Origin: Desulfitobacterium sp050251735
GTDB lineage: Bacteria > Bacillota > Desulfitobacteriia > Desulfitobacteriales > Desulfitobacteriaceae
DNA: 64,000 nt
Assembly: GCA_050251735.1 (NCBI GenBank)
Contig: JBFWMF010000007.1
Location: 79,273-143,272, forward strand
Direction: 5' to 3'
Part shown: piece after piece, positions 42,282-51,797 of the stretch
Position numbering within the stretch: the first letter of the stretch is position 1
How the letters are laid out: every line of letters starts with the position of its first letter
The notes under the pieces: generated by a model
Seen by the model: only the letters and a program-made list of their open reading frames with translations
What the model was told of the DNA's origin: nothing
The model's database searches: none
Made by a program: the position numbers and the translations under genes

Positions 42282-44186
42282 TTGGCTAATTGGAAAAAGC
42301 ATACTCCTATACTTGCTTTTATGTTAGTATGCATAAGTATATTTATATTAACCTTATCACAAAGCGTATTAGCCTCAACGACTACATCACGGCTAGCGGG
42401 TGCTGATCGTTATCTTACAGCGTTAGCCATTAGCCAAAGTGGCTGGCCGGAAGGGGCAGCGGAAGTCGTTCTGACGACCGGGGAGAATTACCCGGATGCT
42501 TTAAGTGCAGCCCCCTTAGCGGGTAAATATGATGCTCCTATCTTGTTGGTTAGTTCGAAGGGATTAAGCCCGGAAACCCTCACTGAGCTAAAACGCCTGA
42601 ATCCTAAAAAGGCCTATATCGTCGGCGGCACCGGAGTAATCCCTAATAGCGTAGATAGTCAGCTCACCGCGAACGGAATCTCAAGTTCACGTTTAGCGGG
42701 TAAAGATCGTTATGAGACTGCTATGGCGGTTGCACGATCCGTAGGGTTGAGCAAAGGAGTCTTCTTTGTTCCGGGTCTTAGCTTTGCTGATGCTTTATCT
42801 GCAGCACCGATCGCTGCCGCAGAAGGGATGCCGATAATTCCAGTGCCAGCTGATGATTTCACCAAGAGTCAAAAGTCCTATTTTAGCAAAGCTAAAATAG
42901 GCAGGGTAATTTTCGTCGGAAGTAAAGCAGATATACCTCAAACCATTCGTGGCTTGTTTACGGGGGCAGAGAATATAGATGGTTTAGATGCATACGTTAG
43001 GAATAGCTCGCTGCTAAAGTACTTTGAAGGAAGTATCAACACTGACAAGGCTTTCTTAGCTACCGGGCAGACTTATCCCGATGCCTTAGCAGCCGCGGCG
43101 TTTGCCCAACAGGATTACAACCCTGTAATTTTATTAAAGGGTAACGAGATTACTTCCTCGGTCAAAAGCTATTTTTCTACTAAAGTGATTAACAAAATCA
43201 CGGTTCTCGGAGGAGAGGGAATTATCTCATCAACTACAGTCTCACGCTTAGCGAATCTGACTCCTACCATAACAGAAGTAGAAGATATCGATGTAAAAGT
43301 GCTGGAGAATCAGAGTTATGCGTTGCCCGTGACAGTTGCAGCAAAAACCAGTCAAGGAAACTTGGCACAGGTTCCGGTTACTTGGAATTTAACGGATGTT
43401 TCCACGGATAGGGCTGGAACATACTACTATTCAGGTAGTGTGAATGGCTACGATGGAACCGTGCACTTAGCACTGACTGTAGAGCCAGGAATTACAAAGG
43501 TAGATACTTTTCAGGCCGAAGTGATCCAGGGTAGCACCTATACCCTCCCGAAAACAGTCATCGTCACCAAGAGCGATTATAGTACGAGTGTTATGGATGT
43601 AAAATGGAGTTCCACACCCACGGTAACGATTCTCAATAAAATCGGCACCTATACTTTTCAGGGTGTTGTAGAAGGTACCAATCAAACAACAAACTTGAGC
43701 TTAAAAGTCTCAGCTGATAAAGCCATCGAATTTAAAGATAGTAGCTTTGAATGGGCTGTCAAGTTTTCTCTAGGTAAGCAATCTTCCGCTCAGCCTATAT
43801 ACTTGAGTGAAGTATTAAAAATCACGAGCTTAAACCTGAAGGGTTATGGCATACGCGATCTTACTGGTCTAGACTCCTTTACGAATCTGAGAACTCTAGA
43901 TTTGAGCAACAATTTCCTCAAGAGCGCAAATCTATCTCAGATTTCAAGGCTTGCCAACCTCAAATCACTAGACCTTATGAATAATGATCTAGATCTAATC
44001 AGCTCATTAACCAGTCTGAAGAGCCTAACCCAACTAGATATCAGCCTTAATAAAATTAAAGACTTTTCCCCCATCAGAGATTTGACTCGCCTTACGTCCT
44101 TATCTATAAAGGGGAATGCGACCCAAGACTATAGCCCAACACGACTGTATTATGACCAGCTAATCGAGAAGGATTTTGACATCTAG
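42282..44186 (+). CDS. CWB2 cell-wall protein with Ig-like and leucine-rich-repeat domains
   Basis: 634 residues, TTG start with GGAGGA 9-10 bp before; signal about 1-30. Three CWB2 modules at about 33-330 (LAGADRYLTALAISQSGW, LAGKDRYETAMAVA, third divergent), two Ig-like/Big_4-type segments at about 340-480 (TWNLTDVSTDRAGTYYYSG), and an LRR tail at about 495-630 (TSLNLKGYGIRDLTGL, LRTLDLSNNFLKSA, LTQLDISLNKIKDFSPI). LRR tails on CWB2 proteins suggest adhesion or protein binding. Binding partner unknown. Confidence 0.9.
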   Translation: MANWKKHTPILAFMLVCISIFILTLSQSVLASTTTSRLAGADRYLTALAISQSGWPEGAAEVVLTTGENYPDALSAAPLAGKYDAPILLVSSKGLSPETLTELKRLNPKKAYIVGGTGVIPNSVDSQLTANGISSSRLAGKDRYETAMAVARSVGLSKGVFFVPGLSFADALSAAPIAAAEGMPIIPVPADDFTKSQKSYFSKAKIGRVIFVGSKADIPQTIRGLFTGAENIDGLDAYVRNSSLLKYFEGSINTDKAFLATGQTYPDALAAAAFAQQDYNPVILLKGNEITSSVKSYFSTKVINKITVLGGEGIISSTTVSRLANLTPTITEVEDIDVKVLENQSYALPVTVAAKTSQGNLAQVPVTWNLTDVSTDRAGTYYYSGSVNGYDGTVHLALTVEPGITKVDTFQAEVIQGSTYTLPKTVIVTKSDYSTSVMDVKWSSTPTVTILNKIGTYTFQGVVEGTNQTTNLSLKVSADKAIEFKDSSFEWAVKFSLGKQSSAQPIYLSEVLKITSLNLKGYGIRDLTGLDSFTNLRTLDLSNNFLKSANLSQISRLANLKSLDLMNNDLDLISSLTSLKSLTQLDISLNKIKDFSPIRDLTRLTSLSIKGNATQDYSPTRLYYDQLIEKDFDI

Positions 44187-44226
44187 ATCTATTAGAAAGT
44201 GCCAATATGAAAGGGAGGAAATAATC

Positions 44227-46611
44227 ATGAGAAAAAGAAGACTAACGTTGATTCTATGTATCGTATTGTCGATGCTGATTCTGCCTATGAATGCTTTGGC
44301 TGCGAGTAATCCCACTACTCCTACTGGCTTAAAGGCCACAGTGATTAGTTCTACCCAAATCAATTTGTCTTGGGACCCTGTGAACACAGCTACCCAGTAT
44401 TACATCTATCAGGCCAATTCACCCTCGGGAACTTACACTTACATAGGTGCAAGTAATGCCACCAGCTACGTGAATACGGCATTGAAGTCCAACACACCTT
44501 ATTATTACAGAGTTCAGGCTCTAAACGGTAGCGGTGCTAGTGCATACTCAACGGAGGCTTGGGCGGTGACTCTTTCGGGGCCCTCTGGCTCAGGAAGTAA
44601 TTTACCGATCTCAGACGAACGGATATCCGGAGCAGATCGTTACAAGACAGCCGTAGAAATCGCTAAAGTGGGGTGGAACACCTCCTACTATGCCATCATA
44701 GCTAGCGGGGAGAATTTTCCTGACGCTTTATGCGCAGCACCACTGGCCAAAAGATACAATGCACCAATTCTCCTCACCGCCAAGAATTCCTTGTCCACAG
44801 AAACAAAGAAACAACTGTTGGCCCTCAACGTGAAAAACGCTGTGATTATTGGCGGTACTGGTGTAGTCACAGAAAACGTAGCCAATACCATTAAGAACCT
44901 AGGAATCAGCGTATCCCGGCTTGCTGGAGCTGATCGCTATGAAACCTCACTGAAGGTTGCTAAAGAAATGGGCAACTTTGACCAAGCCGTCATTGCTTCA
45001 GGCCTTAATTATCAAGATGTTTTATCCATCGCGCCCATCGCTGCCGAGGCTGGCATGCCGATACTCTTGACTCCTAAGGACAGAGTCTCTAATGAACTTA
45101 AGAGGCTTTTGGATGAAAACACTGAGGACACTTATGTTTTGGGAGACACGGGGACCATCAGCAATAACGTCTATTTGCAGCTCCCTTCACCAGAACGCTT
45201 GACAGGGGCGAATTGGTACGAGCTGAATGTCAATATTCTGGAGGCATTTGAAAACCAATTAGATCTAAACACCATTTACCTAGCCACGGGGTCAGCTTAC
45301 CCTGATGCGTTAGCCGGTTCAGTCTTGGCCTCTTTATCAGGCTCTCCCGTGATCTTAGTAAGTAATCCCCTGAAGCAAGCCACTCTTGATTTCCTCGAAG
45401 ACTATAGTTCAGAGATTCGCAAGGTAGTAGCTTTTGGGGGAACAGGCGTCATATCTGAGAGTCTGCTTGACACGGTAACTTCCAAAGTCGGAAAAGGTAA
45501 TGACTCCAATCTATCAACCACTAATTTATCAGCAACTCCTTTAAGCGCCAGCCAAATCTATCTCACCTGGAACACAATGAACAAAGCTACCGCTTACAAT
45601 GTTTTTAAATCCAACTCATATTCTGGCCACTACGAGAGAATTGCGACCACTTCTACCCCCTATTATTCCGATGCTTTTCTATCCACAGGAACCACCTATT
45701 ATTATAAAGTCCAGGCCGTTTACAGTAACGAAACCGGTCCCTACTCGAATGTGGTTTATGCCACCACCCTTACTGTCAATAGTGCTCTGACCCAACCAAC
45801 AAATGTTGCGGCAACAATCTTCAATGTTAATCAGATTAACTTAACCTGGGATACTGTCAGCAGTGCCGTCTACTATAATGTCTATCGAGCAACCTCCCCT
45901 AATGGTACCTATACTAGTGTTGCCTCGGTCAACACTCCATACTATTCGGACACGAACTTAACCGCAGGACTTACCTTTTATTATAAAATTCAAGCGGTGA
46001 ACACTTCTTCCACTAGCCCTTACTCCGTCGTTGTCCACGCTCAGACTTTGTTGGACAACAATACCCTTGCCATACCAGCCAATGTAACAGCGACTGCGCT
46101 CAGCCCAAGTCAGATCCAAGTTAAGTGGGATAGTGTTACTAATGCTACCTACTATAATGTCTATCGCTCGACGACCCTACAAGGAACCTATGAGCTGGTC
46201 GCATCAGTGGTAACCCCCTTCCACATTGAGACGTCCTTAGCTCCAGGAACGATGTACTTCTATAAGGTGCAGCCGGGTAATACTGTAGGCGTAGGGAATT
46301 ACTCAAATGTCGTTTATGCAGCCACTCAGTATAGTATTAGTAATATTGGAATACCTTCCAACATCAAGGTTACCCCACTAAGCGCGAGCCAGATCTTCTT
46401 GAATTGGGATACAGTGACTAATGCCACGTATTATAATATTTATAGAGCTACCACCAGTAATGGAACCTATAGCATAGTCGGTACCGTCAATACCCCGTAC
46501 TTCTCTGATAATAGCCTAACGACCAGACAGACCTATTATTATAAAGTTCAGGCCGGCAATACTACGACAACAGGTAGCCAATCCAGTACAGTATTCGGTA
46601 CGACGAATTAG
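44227..46611 (+). CDS. CWB2 cell-wall protein flanked by fibronectin-III domains
   Basis: 794 residues, ATG 44227 with GGAGGAA 8 bp before; signal about 1-27. An N-terminal FN3 domain (about 28-118, TGLKATVISSTQINLSWDP) precedes three CWB2 modules (about 135-430), then four more FN3 domains (about 435-794), each with a YYNVYRATSPNGTY-like core and YYYKVQAGNT ending. The C-terminal four are similar in sequence, indicating tandem duplication. Such stalks usually present or space a wall-bound protein, and no catalytic domain is evident. Confidence 0.9.
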   Translation: MRKRRLTLILCIVLSMLILPMNALAASNPTTPTGLKATVISSTQINLSWDPVNTATQYYIYQANSPSGTYTYIGASNATSYVNTALKSNTPYYYRVQALNGSGASAYSTEAWAVTLSGPSGSGSNLPISDERISGADRYKTAVEIAKVGWNTSYYAIIASGENFPDALCAAPLAKRYNAPILLTAKNSLSTETKKQLLALNVKNAVIIGGTGVVTENVANTIKNLGISVSRLAGADRYETSLKVAKEMGNFDQAVIASGLNYQDVLSIAPIAAEAGMPILLTPKDRVSNELKRLLDENTEDTYVLGDTGTISNNVYLQLPSPERLTGANWYELNVNILEAFENQLDLNTIYLATGSAYPDALAGSVLASLSGSPVILVSNPLKQATLDFLEDYSSEIRKVVAFGGTGVISESLLDTVTSKVGKGNDSNLSTTNLSATPLSASQIYLTWNTMNKATAYNVFKSNSYSGHYERIATTSTPYYSDAFLSTGTTYYYKVQAVYSNETGPYSNVVYATTLTVNSALTQPTNVAATIFNVNQINLTWDTVSSAVYYNVYRATSPNGTYTSVASVNTPYYSDTNLTAGLTFYYKIQAVNTSSTSPYSVVVHAQTLLDNNTLAIPANVTATALSPSQIQVKWDSVTNATYYNVYRSTTLQGTYELVASVVTPFHIETSLAPGTMYFYKVQPGNTVGVGNYSNVVYAATQYSISNIGIPSNIKVTPLSASQIFLNWDTVTNATYYNIYRATTSNGTYSIVGTVNTPYFSDNSLTTRQTYYYKVQAGNTTTTGSQSSTVFGTTN

Positions 46612-46643
46612 AGAATCGGAGTCATAGCAAAGGAGGAAGCTAC

Positions 46644-47762
46644 TTGAAAAGAATGCTCGCATCCATTCTGCTGATCACGCTGATATTGGCTAGCACAACC
46701 CATATCGCACAGGCAGCAGAGGATACCTTAGATATCGAGAAAGCTGCCATAAGCACGATCAAGAATTCCCAAATCCTTAAGACAAATAGCCTCAGGGTCG
46801 AGCAGATGGAAAGAAACTATGCCAATACAAAAGGACAAATGAGCCGACTCAAAGGACTCATACCCTTTATGCCTAATTCCTTTGAGTTGGTTAAGACCTA
46901 TGTCTTAACGCCTAAGATATTTGAAAATTACTTGATTCAACTTAACAATGGGCAAGCGGTCTTAACCAATGCCGTTCGTCTCTCAGCCTATAATGAGTAC
47001 ATTAGCTTACTCAAAGCAGACTATGCCCTGAACACTCAAAGTGAGCTAATGAATTCTCTCTATGAGGACTACAAGAAAGCTCGCCTCCAACAAGAACAGG
47101 GCATGGTTACAGAATCTCAGCTCAGGTTAGCTGAGATCGCCTACGAGCAGATCCGCTACAATTATCTCAGCGCCCAAAATAGTAAAGATTCGGCTTACAT
47201 GGCTCTCAATAACATGATGGGTGAAGATATCTCTAAGCAATACGCTACTTTGCAGGATTATAACGTCATACCAGCGTTAGAAATTCAACCCCCTGAAGAA
47301 TATACGGAGCAAGCTTTAGCCAATCGCGCGGAGGTCAGCAACGCTCAAAGTACACTGGACTTACTGGAAGAACAGTATCTCTATGGTAGTGCAGAAATTC
47401 CTACGGATTATGAGTTCTACAAGCAGCAACAAGAATATGAGATTGCCAACGCCCAGAATAATTTGGAGCTCGCTCGTATCAATGTTCAGCAAAACATTGC
47501 CGAGTTGTATACCGGCTTAGAAAGCTCTATGGAAAAGATGGAAGCTATGGGGCATCTCGCTCAGCAAGCTGAACAGAATTACCAAGCAGCCCAAATCCAA
47601 TATGAGAATACTATGATCACTTTTATCGAACTGAATGACGCTAAAATGGCTAAAGCTCAAGCCGACATAAACTACAAAAACGCTGAACTAGATACATGGG
47701 TGATGCAAGTCATGATGGATCTGGCCTGTGGCGTAGGATTCCAACCAACGAACATGCAATAA
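46644..47762 (+). CDS. TolC/OEP-family protein, first of a pair
   Basis: 372 residues with a Sec signal (to about 25, AQA). The body is almost all helix: DTLDIEKAAISTIKNSQILK resembles the opening helix of outer-membrane efflux proteins, and the end (QAEQNYQAAQIQYENTMITF..NYKNAELDTWVMQ) the matching second-half helix. About 100-120 residues shorter than classic TolC, with the barrel strands not evident by eye. TTG start with AAGGAGG upstream. It follows a CWB2 gene by 32 bp and precedes a second TolC-like gene by 27 bp. The outer membrane it would imply is not expected for this kind of bacterium. Confidence 0.75.
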   Translation: MKRMLASILLITLILASTTHIAQAAEDTLDIEKAAISTIKNSQILKTNSLRVEQMERNYANTKGQMSRLKGLIPFMPNSFELVKTYVLTPKIFENYLIQLNNGQAVLTNAVRLSAYNEYISLLKADYALNTQSELMNSLYEDYKKARLQQEQGMVTESQLRLAEIAYEQIRYNYLSAQNSKDSAYMALNNMMGEDISKQYATLQDYNVIPALEIQPPEEYTEQALANRAEVSNAQSTLDLLEEQYLYGSAEIPTDYEFYKQQQEYEIANAQNNLELARINVQQNIAELYTGLESSMEKMEAMGHLAQQAEQNYQAAQIQYENTMITFIELNDAKMAKAQADINYKNAELDTWVMQVMMDLACGVGFQPTNMQ

Positions 47763-47789
47763 CTAGGTTACTAATTTGGAGGTGCCCAT

Positions 47790-48962
47790 GTGAAAAAGAG
47801 ACAAATTAAAATATTTACGCTAATCGTCACGCCTATCTTAGCTGGATCCATTGTCTTTACGACCAATCAATCATTAGCTTCTGATAGCCAGAACATTCCA
47901 CCGGCCTCAGCAGAATCATCTCAATCCTCAAGTGCTACTGAGACACCCAAAAATACTGATGTGAATTCCGTCTTGCGGCTCTCTCTCGAAGACGCTCTCA
48001 AATCCATCGAAACCGGAAATAGCACTTTACAATTAACCGATAGCAAAATATTAATCTATGATAAGCAATATCAGCAAGCCTTAGCCCGGCATAACGCCAA
48101 TTACTCAGAAGTTGATGAAGACTCTGCCAAAACGAGAAAGTTGAATCATAAACGAACCCTCTGGACTTTAGAGAATGCTAAACATGATCGGGATACTCAA
48201 TTAGAGGATTTAAAGGTTCAGATTACTAATCAATATCAAAGCATCTTAGCACTTCAGCAACAGGAAGCGAATCTTAAGGTTCAATTGAAAAATGTAGATA
48301 CCCTTATCAATCAGCTTAATTTACAAATTGATTTGGGAATGACAATCCAGTCGCAGATATATTCATTAAATGCTCAAAGGAGCTCCTTGGATGCAGGCTT
48401 AAAAGTTACTCAGAATAGTGTCAAGAGTTCAATGATTGCCCTCAAGAGAGATCTGGGTATCGATCTCAAACGAGAAGTAGTATTGGCCTCAGATTTACTC
48501 GCCTACGAGAAGTTTGATGACGCTGAGCTGGAAGAACAAATAGCAAAGGCTATTGAAAACGACTATGATAACCAGAGATATGAGCAAGATATTGAGCTCA
48601 CTCAAATTGAGTACGACATCGCTTTTTACTACGATAACCCCTCCGCAGACCAGTTTCAGATCAGTGTTGAGGATAAGAAAGCCACCCTGGAAGCACTGCC
48701 TGTGACTAAGGAGGTTTCACTACGGACGGCCTATAATAACCTAAAATCCTTGGAAAACTCCATAGAAGCGTCCAAACTGGCAGTCGAAGCCGATGAAATC
48801 AATATGGAGATTCTACAAAAGAAAGTCGATATAGGAGTATCTAGTAGTATCGAGATGATTGAGATACAAAATAAGCTTCTCAATGATCAATATACTCTGC
48901 TGCAGAATATCAATTCTTATATGGCGGCTAAAGCTAGCTTTACGAATAGTTTGGATATCTAA
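47790..48962 (+). CDS. TolC/OEP-family protein, second of a pair
   Basis: 390 residues; signal about 1-30, then a Ser/Thr/Pro-rich region (30-60). Helical coiled-coil body with LRLSLEDALKSIETGN, the first-repeat signature, and VEADEINMEILQKKVDIGVS..IEIQNKLLNDQYTLLQ, the second-repeat signature of OEP proteins. GTG start with GGAGGTG upstream. It is weakly similar in plan, not in sequence, to the preceding protein. Two adjacent copies suggest a hetero-oligomer. A terminator follows. Confidence 0.75.
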   Translation: MKKRQIKIFTLIVTPILAGSIVFTTNQSLASDSQNIPPASAESSQSSSATETPKNTDVNSVLRLSLEDALKSIETGNSTLQLTDSKILIYDKQYQQALARHNANYSEVDEDSAKTRKLNHKRTLWTLENAKHDRDTQLEDLKVQITNQYQSILALQQQEANLKVQLKNVDTLINQLNLQIDLGMTIQSQIYSLNAQRSSLDAGLKVTQNSVKSSMIALKRDLGIDLKREVVLASDLLAYEKFDDAELEEQIAKAIENDYDNQRYEQDIELTQIEYDIAFYYDNPSADQFQISVEDKKATLEALPVTKEVSLRTAYNNLKSLENSIEASKLAVEADEINMEILQKKVDIGVSSSIEMIEIQNKLLNDQYTLLQNINSYMAAKASFTNSLDI

Positions 48963-48999
48963 ACACAATAAGTGACATTAACCCCAATAAATAGGCGTG

Positions 49000-49037
49000 C
49001 ACCCCGATTTTACCTAGTAAAAACGGGGTGAATTTTT
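49000..49037 (+). terminator. Terminator after the TolC-like pair
   Basis: CACCCCG / CGGGGTG with an inner TTTTAC/GTAAAA helix, then ATTTTTAT. Confidence 0.85.
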
Positions 49038-49146
49038 ATGCGACGCCATCTAAAAGGTAAAAACCAAAGTGAAATAAAGGATTATAATTGTTCTTGTCGA
49101 ATAAAAATGAAGACGCACGTGCGAATATGCCACTGGAGAGAAGTAG

Positions 49147-50538
49147 ATGATCAGGGAAAACCAAGAAACGCTAAATAAATTGCAGATCATTCTCGACTTG
49201 GCAATGGTTATCATTGCTCTAGTCCTAGCCTACTGGCTCAGGTTCTTTAATTACGAAGAAGGCCATTTAGGATTTGACAACTATATACCAGCTCTTATTC
49301 TGCTGGTTCCCTTGCACTCCCTGCTCTATTATTTTCTGGGTCTTTACGAACCAAGAAGACGTCAGAGTATTACCTTAGAAGTGGGTAAGATTATCAGGGC
49401 CAATCTTCTGAGCACAATGATCCTGCTTGCCCTGCTTTACTTCCTCAAGGAGATTGATTATTCACGCCAGGTTCTTATCTATTTTGTGGTCCTGACAAGT
49501 GTTCTGACTATAGGCGAACGGGTAGCGCTCAGAGCTATCCTCTATAATATCAGGAAAAATGGCTATAATAAGAAGCATGTCTTAATTATCGGCACAGGGA
49601 GACTCGCTAAAAGACTGATCGAATCTCTCACAGAAAACCGATACTTAGGTTATGAAATTATCGGGATTATTGATGAAATTATCGAGGTAGGTAAGAAGTT
49701 AGCTGGGGTCGCAGTAATTGGTGGAGTGGATGATCTGGAAGATATCATAAAAGATAGCAAAATCGATGAAATCTTTATAACCATCTCCACTAAGGATTAC
49801 GATAAGTTCAGGACAATTATTAAGATCTGTGAGAAAAGCGGCGTCCGTACCCAGATCGTTCCTGATTATGCACGCTTCATCCCGGCGAAGCCTCAGATGG
49901 ATGAGATCGATGGCATCCCTCTTATCAACATTCGTCATGTCCCCTTAGACAACTTCTTGAAGGCATTTTCTAAGCGGGTCTTTGACATTGTAACTTCCTT
50001 TGTAGGGTTACTAATTTGTTTTCCTCTATTCATGTTGATTTTGATTGGCATAAAAATAGACTCCCCGGGTCCCGTTTTTTTTGCCCAGGAAAGGGTAGGG
50101 CTGAATAAGAAGTCCTTCCTGATGTACAAATTTCGCACCATGGGAGTGCAGGCCTCTGAGAACTCAGATAAGGAATGGACCACCAAAGGGGACAACCGCA
50201 AAACAAGGTTAGGAAATCTCCTGCGTAAGACAAGCCTTGACGAATTACCGCAGCTCTGGAACGTCCTTAAAGGGGATATGAGTTTAGTAGGTCCCCGGCC
50301 TGAACGACCCTACTTTGTCTCTCAGTTCAAGGAGAAGATCCCCAGATATATGGTCAAGCATCAGGTTCGCCCTGGCATCACGGGTTGGGCCCAGGTCAAC
50401 GGTTGGCGAGGGGATACTTCGATTCGCAAGAGAATTGAATGTGATATCTACTATATCGAGAATTGGACATTTATGTTTGATGTGAAGATTCTCTTTATGA
50501 CGGTGTTCAGAGGGTTTGTTAATAAGAATGCGTATTGA
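49147..50538 (+). CDS. Undecaprenyl-phosphate sugar phosphotransferase (WbaP/WcaJ-type)
   Basis: 463 residues. Four N-terminal membrane helices (about 10-125), a Rossmann-like middle with IGTGRLAKRLIESL, then the bacterial sugar-transferase core (about 275-463): KRVFDIVTSFVGLLI, SPGPVFFAQERVGLNKK, YKFRTM, TSLDELPQLWNVLKGDMSLV, GPRPERP and PGITGWAQVNGWRG. It starts lipid-linked unit assembly by adding a sugar-1-phosphate, commonly glucose or galactose, to undecaprenyl phosphate. It opens the second glycan locus after a terminator. Confidence 0.93.
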   Translation: MIRENQETLNKLQIILDLAMVIIALVLAYWLRFFNYEEGHLGFDNYIPALILLVPLHSLLYYFLGLYEPRRRQSITLEVGKIIRANLLSTMILLALLYFLKEIDYSRQVLIYFVVLTSVLTIGERVALRAILYNIRKNGYNKKHVLIIGTGRLAKRLIESLTENRYLGYEIIGIIDEIIEVGKKLAGVAVIGGVDDLEDIIKDSKIDEIFITISTKDYDKFRTIIKICEKSGVRTQIVPDYARFIPAKPQMDEIDGIPLINIRHVPLDNFLKAFSKRVFDIVTSFVGLLICFPLFMLILIGIKIDSPGPVFFAQERVGLNKKSFLMYKFRTMGVQASENSDKEWTTKGDNRKTRLGNLLRKTSLDELPQLWNVLKGDMSLVGPRPERPYFVSQFKEKIPRYMVKHQVRPGITGWAQVNGWRGDTSIRKRIECDIYYIENWTFMFDVKILFMTVFRGFVNKNAY

Positions 50539-50562
50539 AACGTCTATATTTGGAGTAAGTAA

Positions 50563-51663
50563 GTGAAGAAAGTATTATTTTGTGCTTCCACAGCTTCTCA
50601 CATTAATAATTTTCATCTGCCCTATCTCAAGGCATTTCATGATATGGGATATGAGGTTCATGTGGCTGTGAACGAAGAAGTCCCCCTCCAGTGGGCAGAT
50701 AAAGTAATCGCTCTCCCCTTTGCTAAGAGTTACCTTTCTTTTGAAAATATTAAGGCCATTTATCAGGCGCTAAAGTTGCTTAAGAGAGAGAACTATGAAA
50801 AGGTAAGTATTCATACAACTCTTGCTTCGACGATCATTAGGATAGCAGCCTTGTTCTTAAAAGATCGTCCGCGGATTTATTATATTGTGCATGGGTATCT
50901 GTTTAATCTGGACTCTGGTCCTAAGAAATGGCTCTATCTGATACCTGAGAAGATTGCAGCATCCGTGAGTGATATCGTCATGGTAATGAATCATGAAGAC
51001 TATGATATTGCCCAAAAGTATAAACTCTATAAATATAAATTATGCACTATCGACGGAATGGGTATCGATCCATCCCGGTTTAAATTCGTCTCAGCAGCTG
51101 ACAAAGGTATGCGCAAGAAAGAATTAGGCTATAAAGAGGATGAGTTCCTTTTTGTCTATGCTGCTGAGTTTTCCAAGCGAAAAAATCAGAAGCTATTAAT
51201 TAGAGCCTTTTCTAAGTGTAAACTTGAGAGTGCTCATTTGCTTTTAGCCGGTAAGGGGAAGACCCTACAGGAATGTAAAGCACTTGCTCAAGAACTGGGA
51301 CAGATGGAAAGGATACACTTCTTAGGATACGTCAATGATGTCCCCGACTTGTATACAGCTTGTGATGCAGTCGTTTCTACGAGTTTAATCGAGGGACTAC
51401 CCTTTAATATTCTAGAAGCAATCGGCTGCGGGTTACCGGTGATTGCAAGTGATATCAAAGGGCATCGTGAGTTGATTGATAATAAGGGGAATGGGCTGTT
51501 ATTTGACGTTAAGAGTGAAATGAACCTGACACCAAGTCTGGAAGAGTTGTACTACTGCAGCGCCGACCAGCGATTATGTTATGGGCAAGCGGGAAAAGAA
51601 AAGACTGCTAGATATTGCTTGGATTCTGTATTTAACCAGATTATGAGTGTATATACAAAGTGA
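50563..51663 (+). CDS. Glycosyltransferase, family 4
   Basis: 366 residues, GTG start, 24 bp after the phosphotransferase. It begins KKVLFCASTASHINNFHLPY, the EpsD/CapM-like opening of GT4 enzymes that add the second sugar, and ends with the E(x7)E-type SLIEGLPFNILEAIGCGLPVI and AEFSKRKNQKLLIRAFSKC in the donor domain. It probably extends the lipid-linked first sugar made by the preceding enzyme. Donor unknown. Confidence 0.9.
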   Translation: MKKVLFCASTASHINNFHLPYLKAFHDMGYEVHVAVNEEVPLQWADKVIALPFAKSYLSFENIKAIYQALKLLKRENYEKVSIHTTLASTIIRIAALFLKDRPRIYYIVHGYLFNLDSGPKKWLYLIPEKIAASVSDIVMVMNHEDYDIAQKYKLYKYKLCTIDGMGIDPSRFKFVSAADKGMRKKELGYKEDEFLFVYAAEFSKRKNQKLLIRAFSKCKLESAHLLLAGKGKTLQECKALAQELGQMERIHFLGYVNDVPDLYTACDAVVSTSLIEGLPFNILEAIGCGLPVIASDIKGHRELIDNKGNGLLFDVKSEMNLTPSLEELYYCSADQRLCYGQAGKEKTARYCLDSVFNQIMSVYTK

Positions 51664-51797
51664 ATTCCTGCTATTTAGTATTCAAATGCGATTAAGCATC
51701 TTTATTCATACTTGAAATAATTATGATTACCCATCTTATGCTTATGTATTAATAATATAAGGTACAATAACAAATATTTGGTTTCTGGAGGCTTGAG

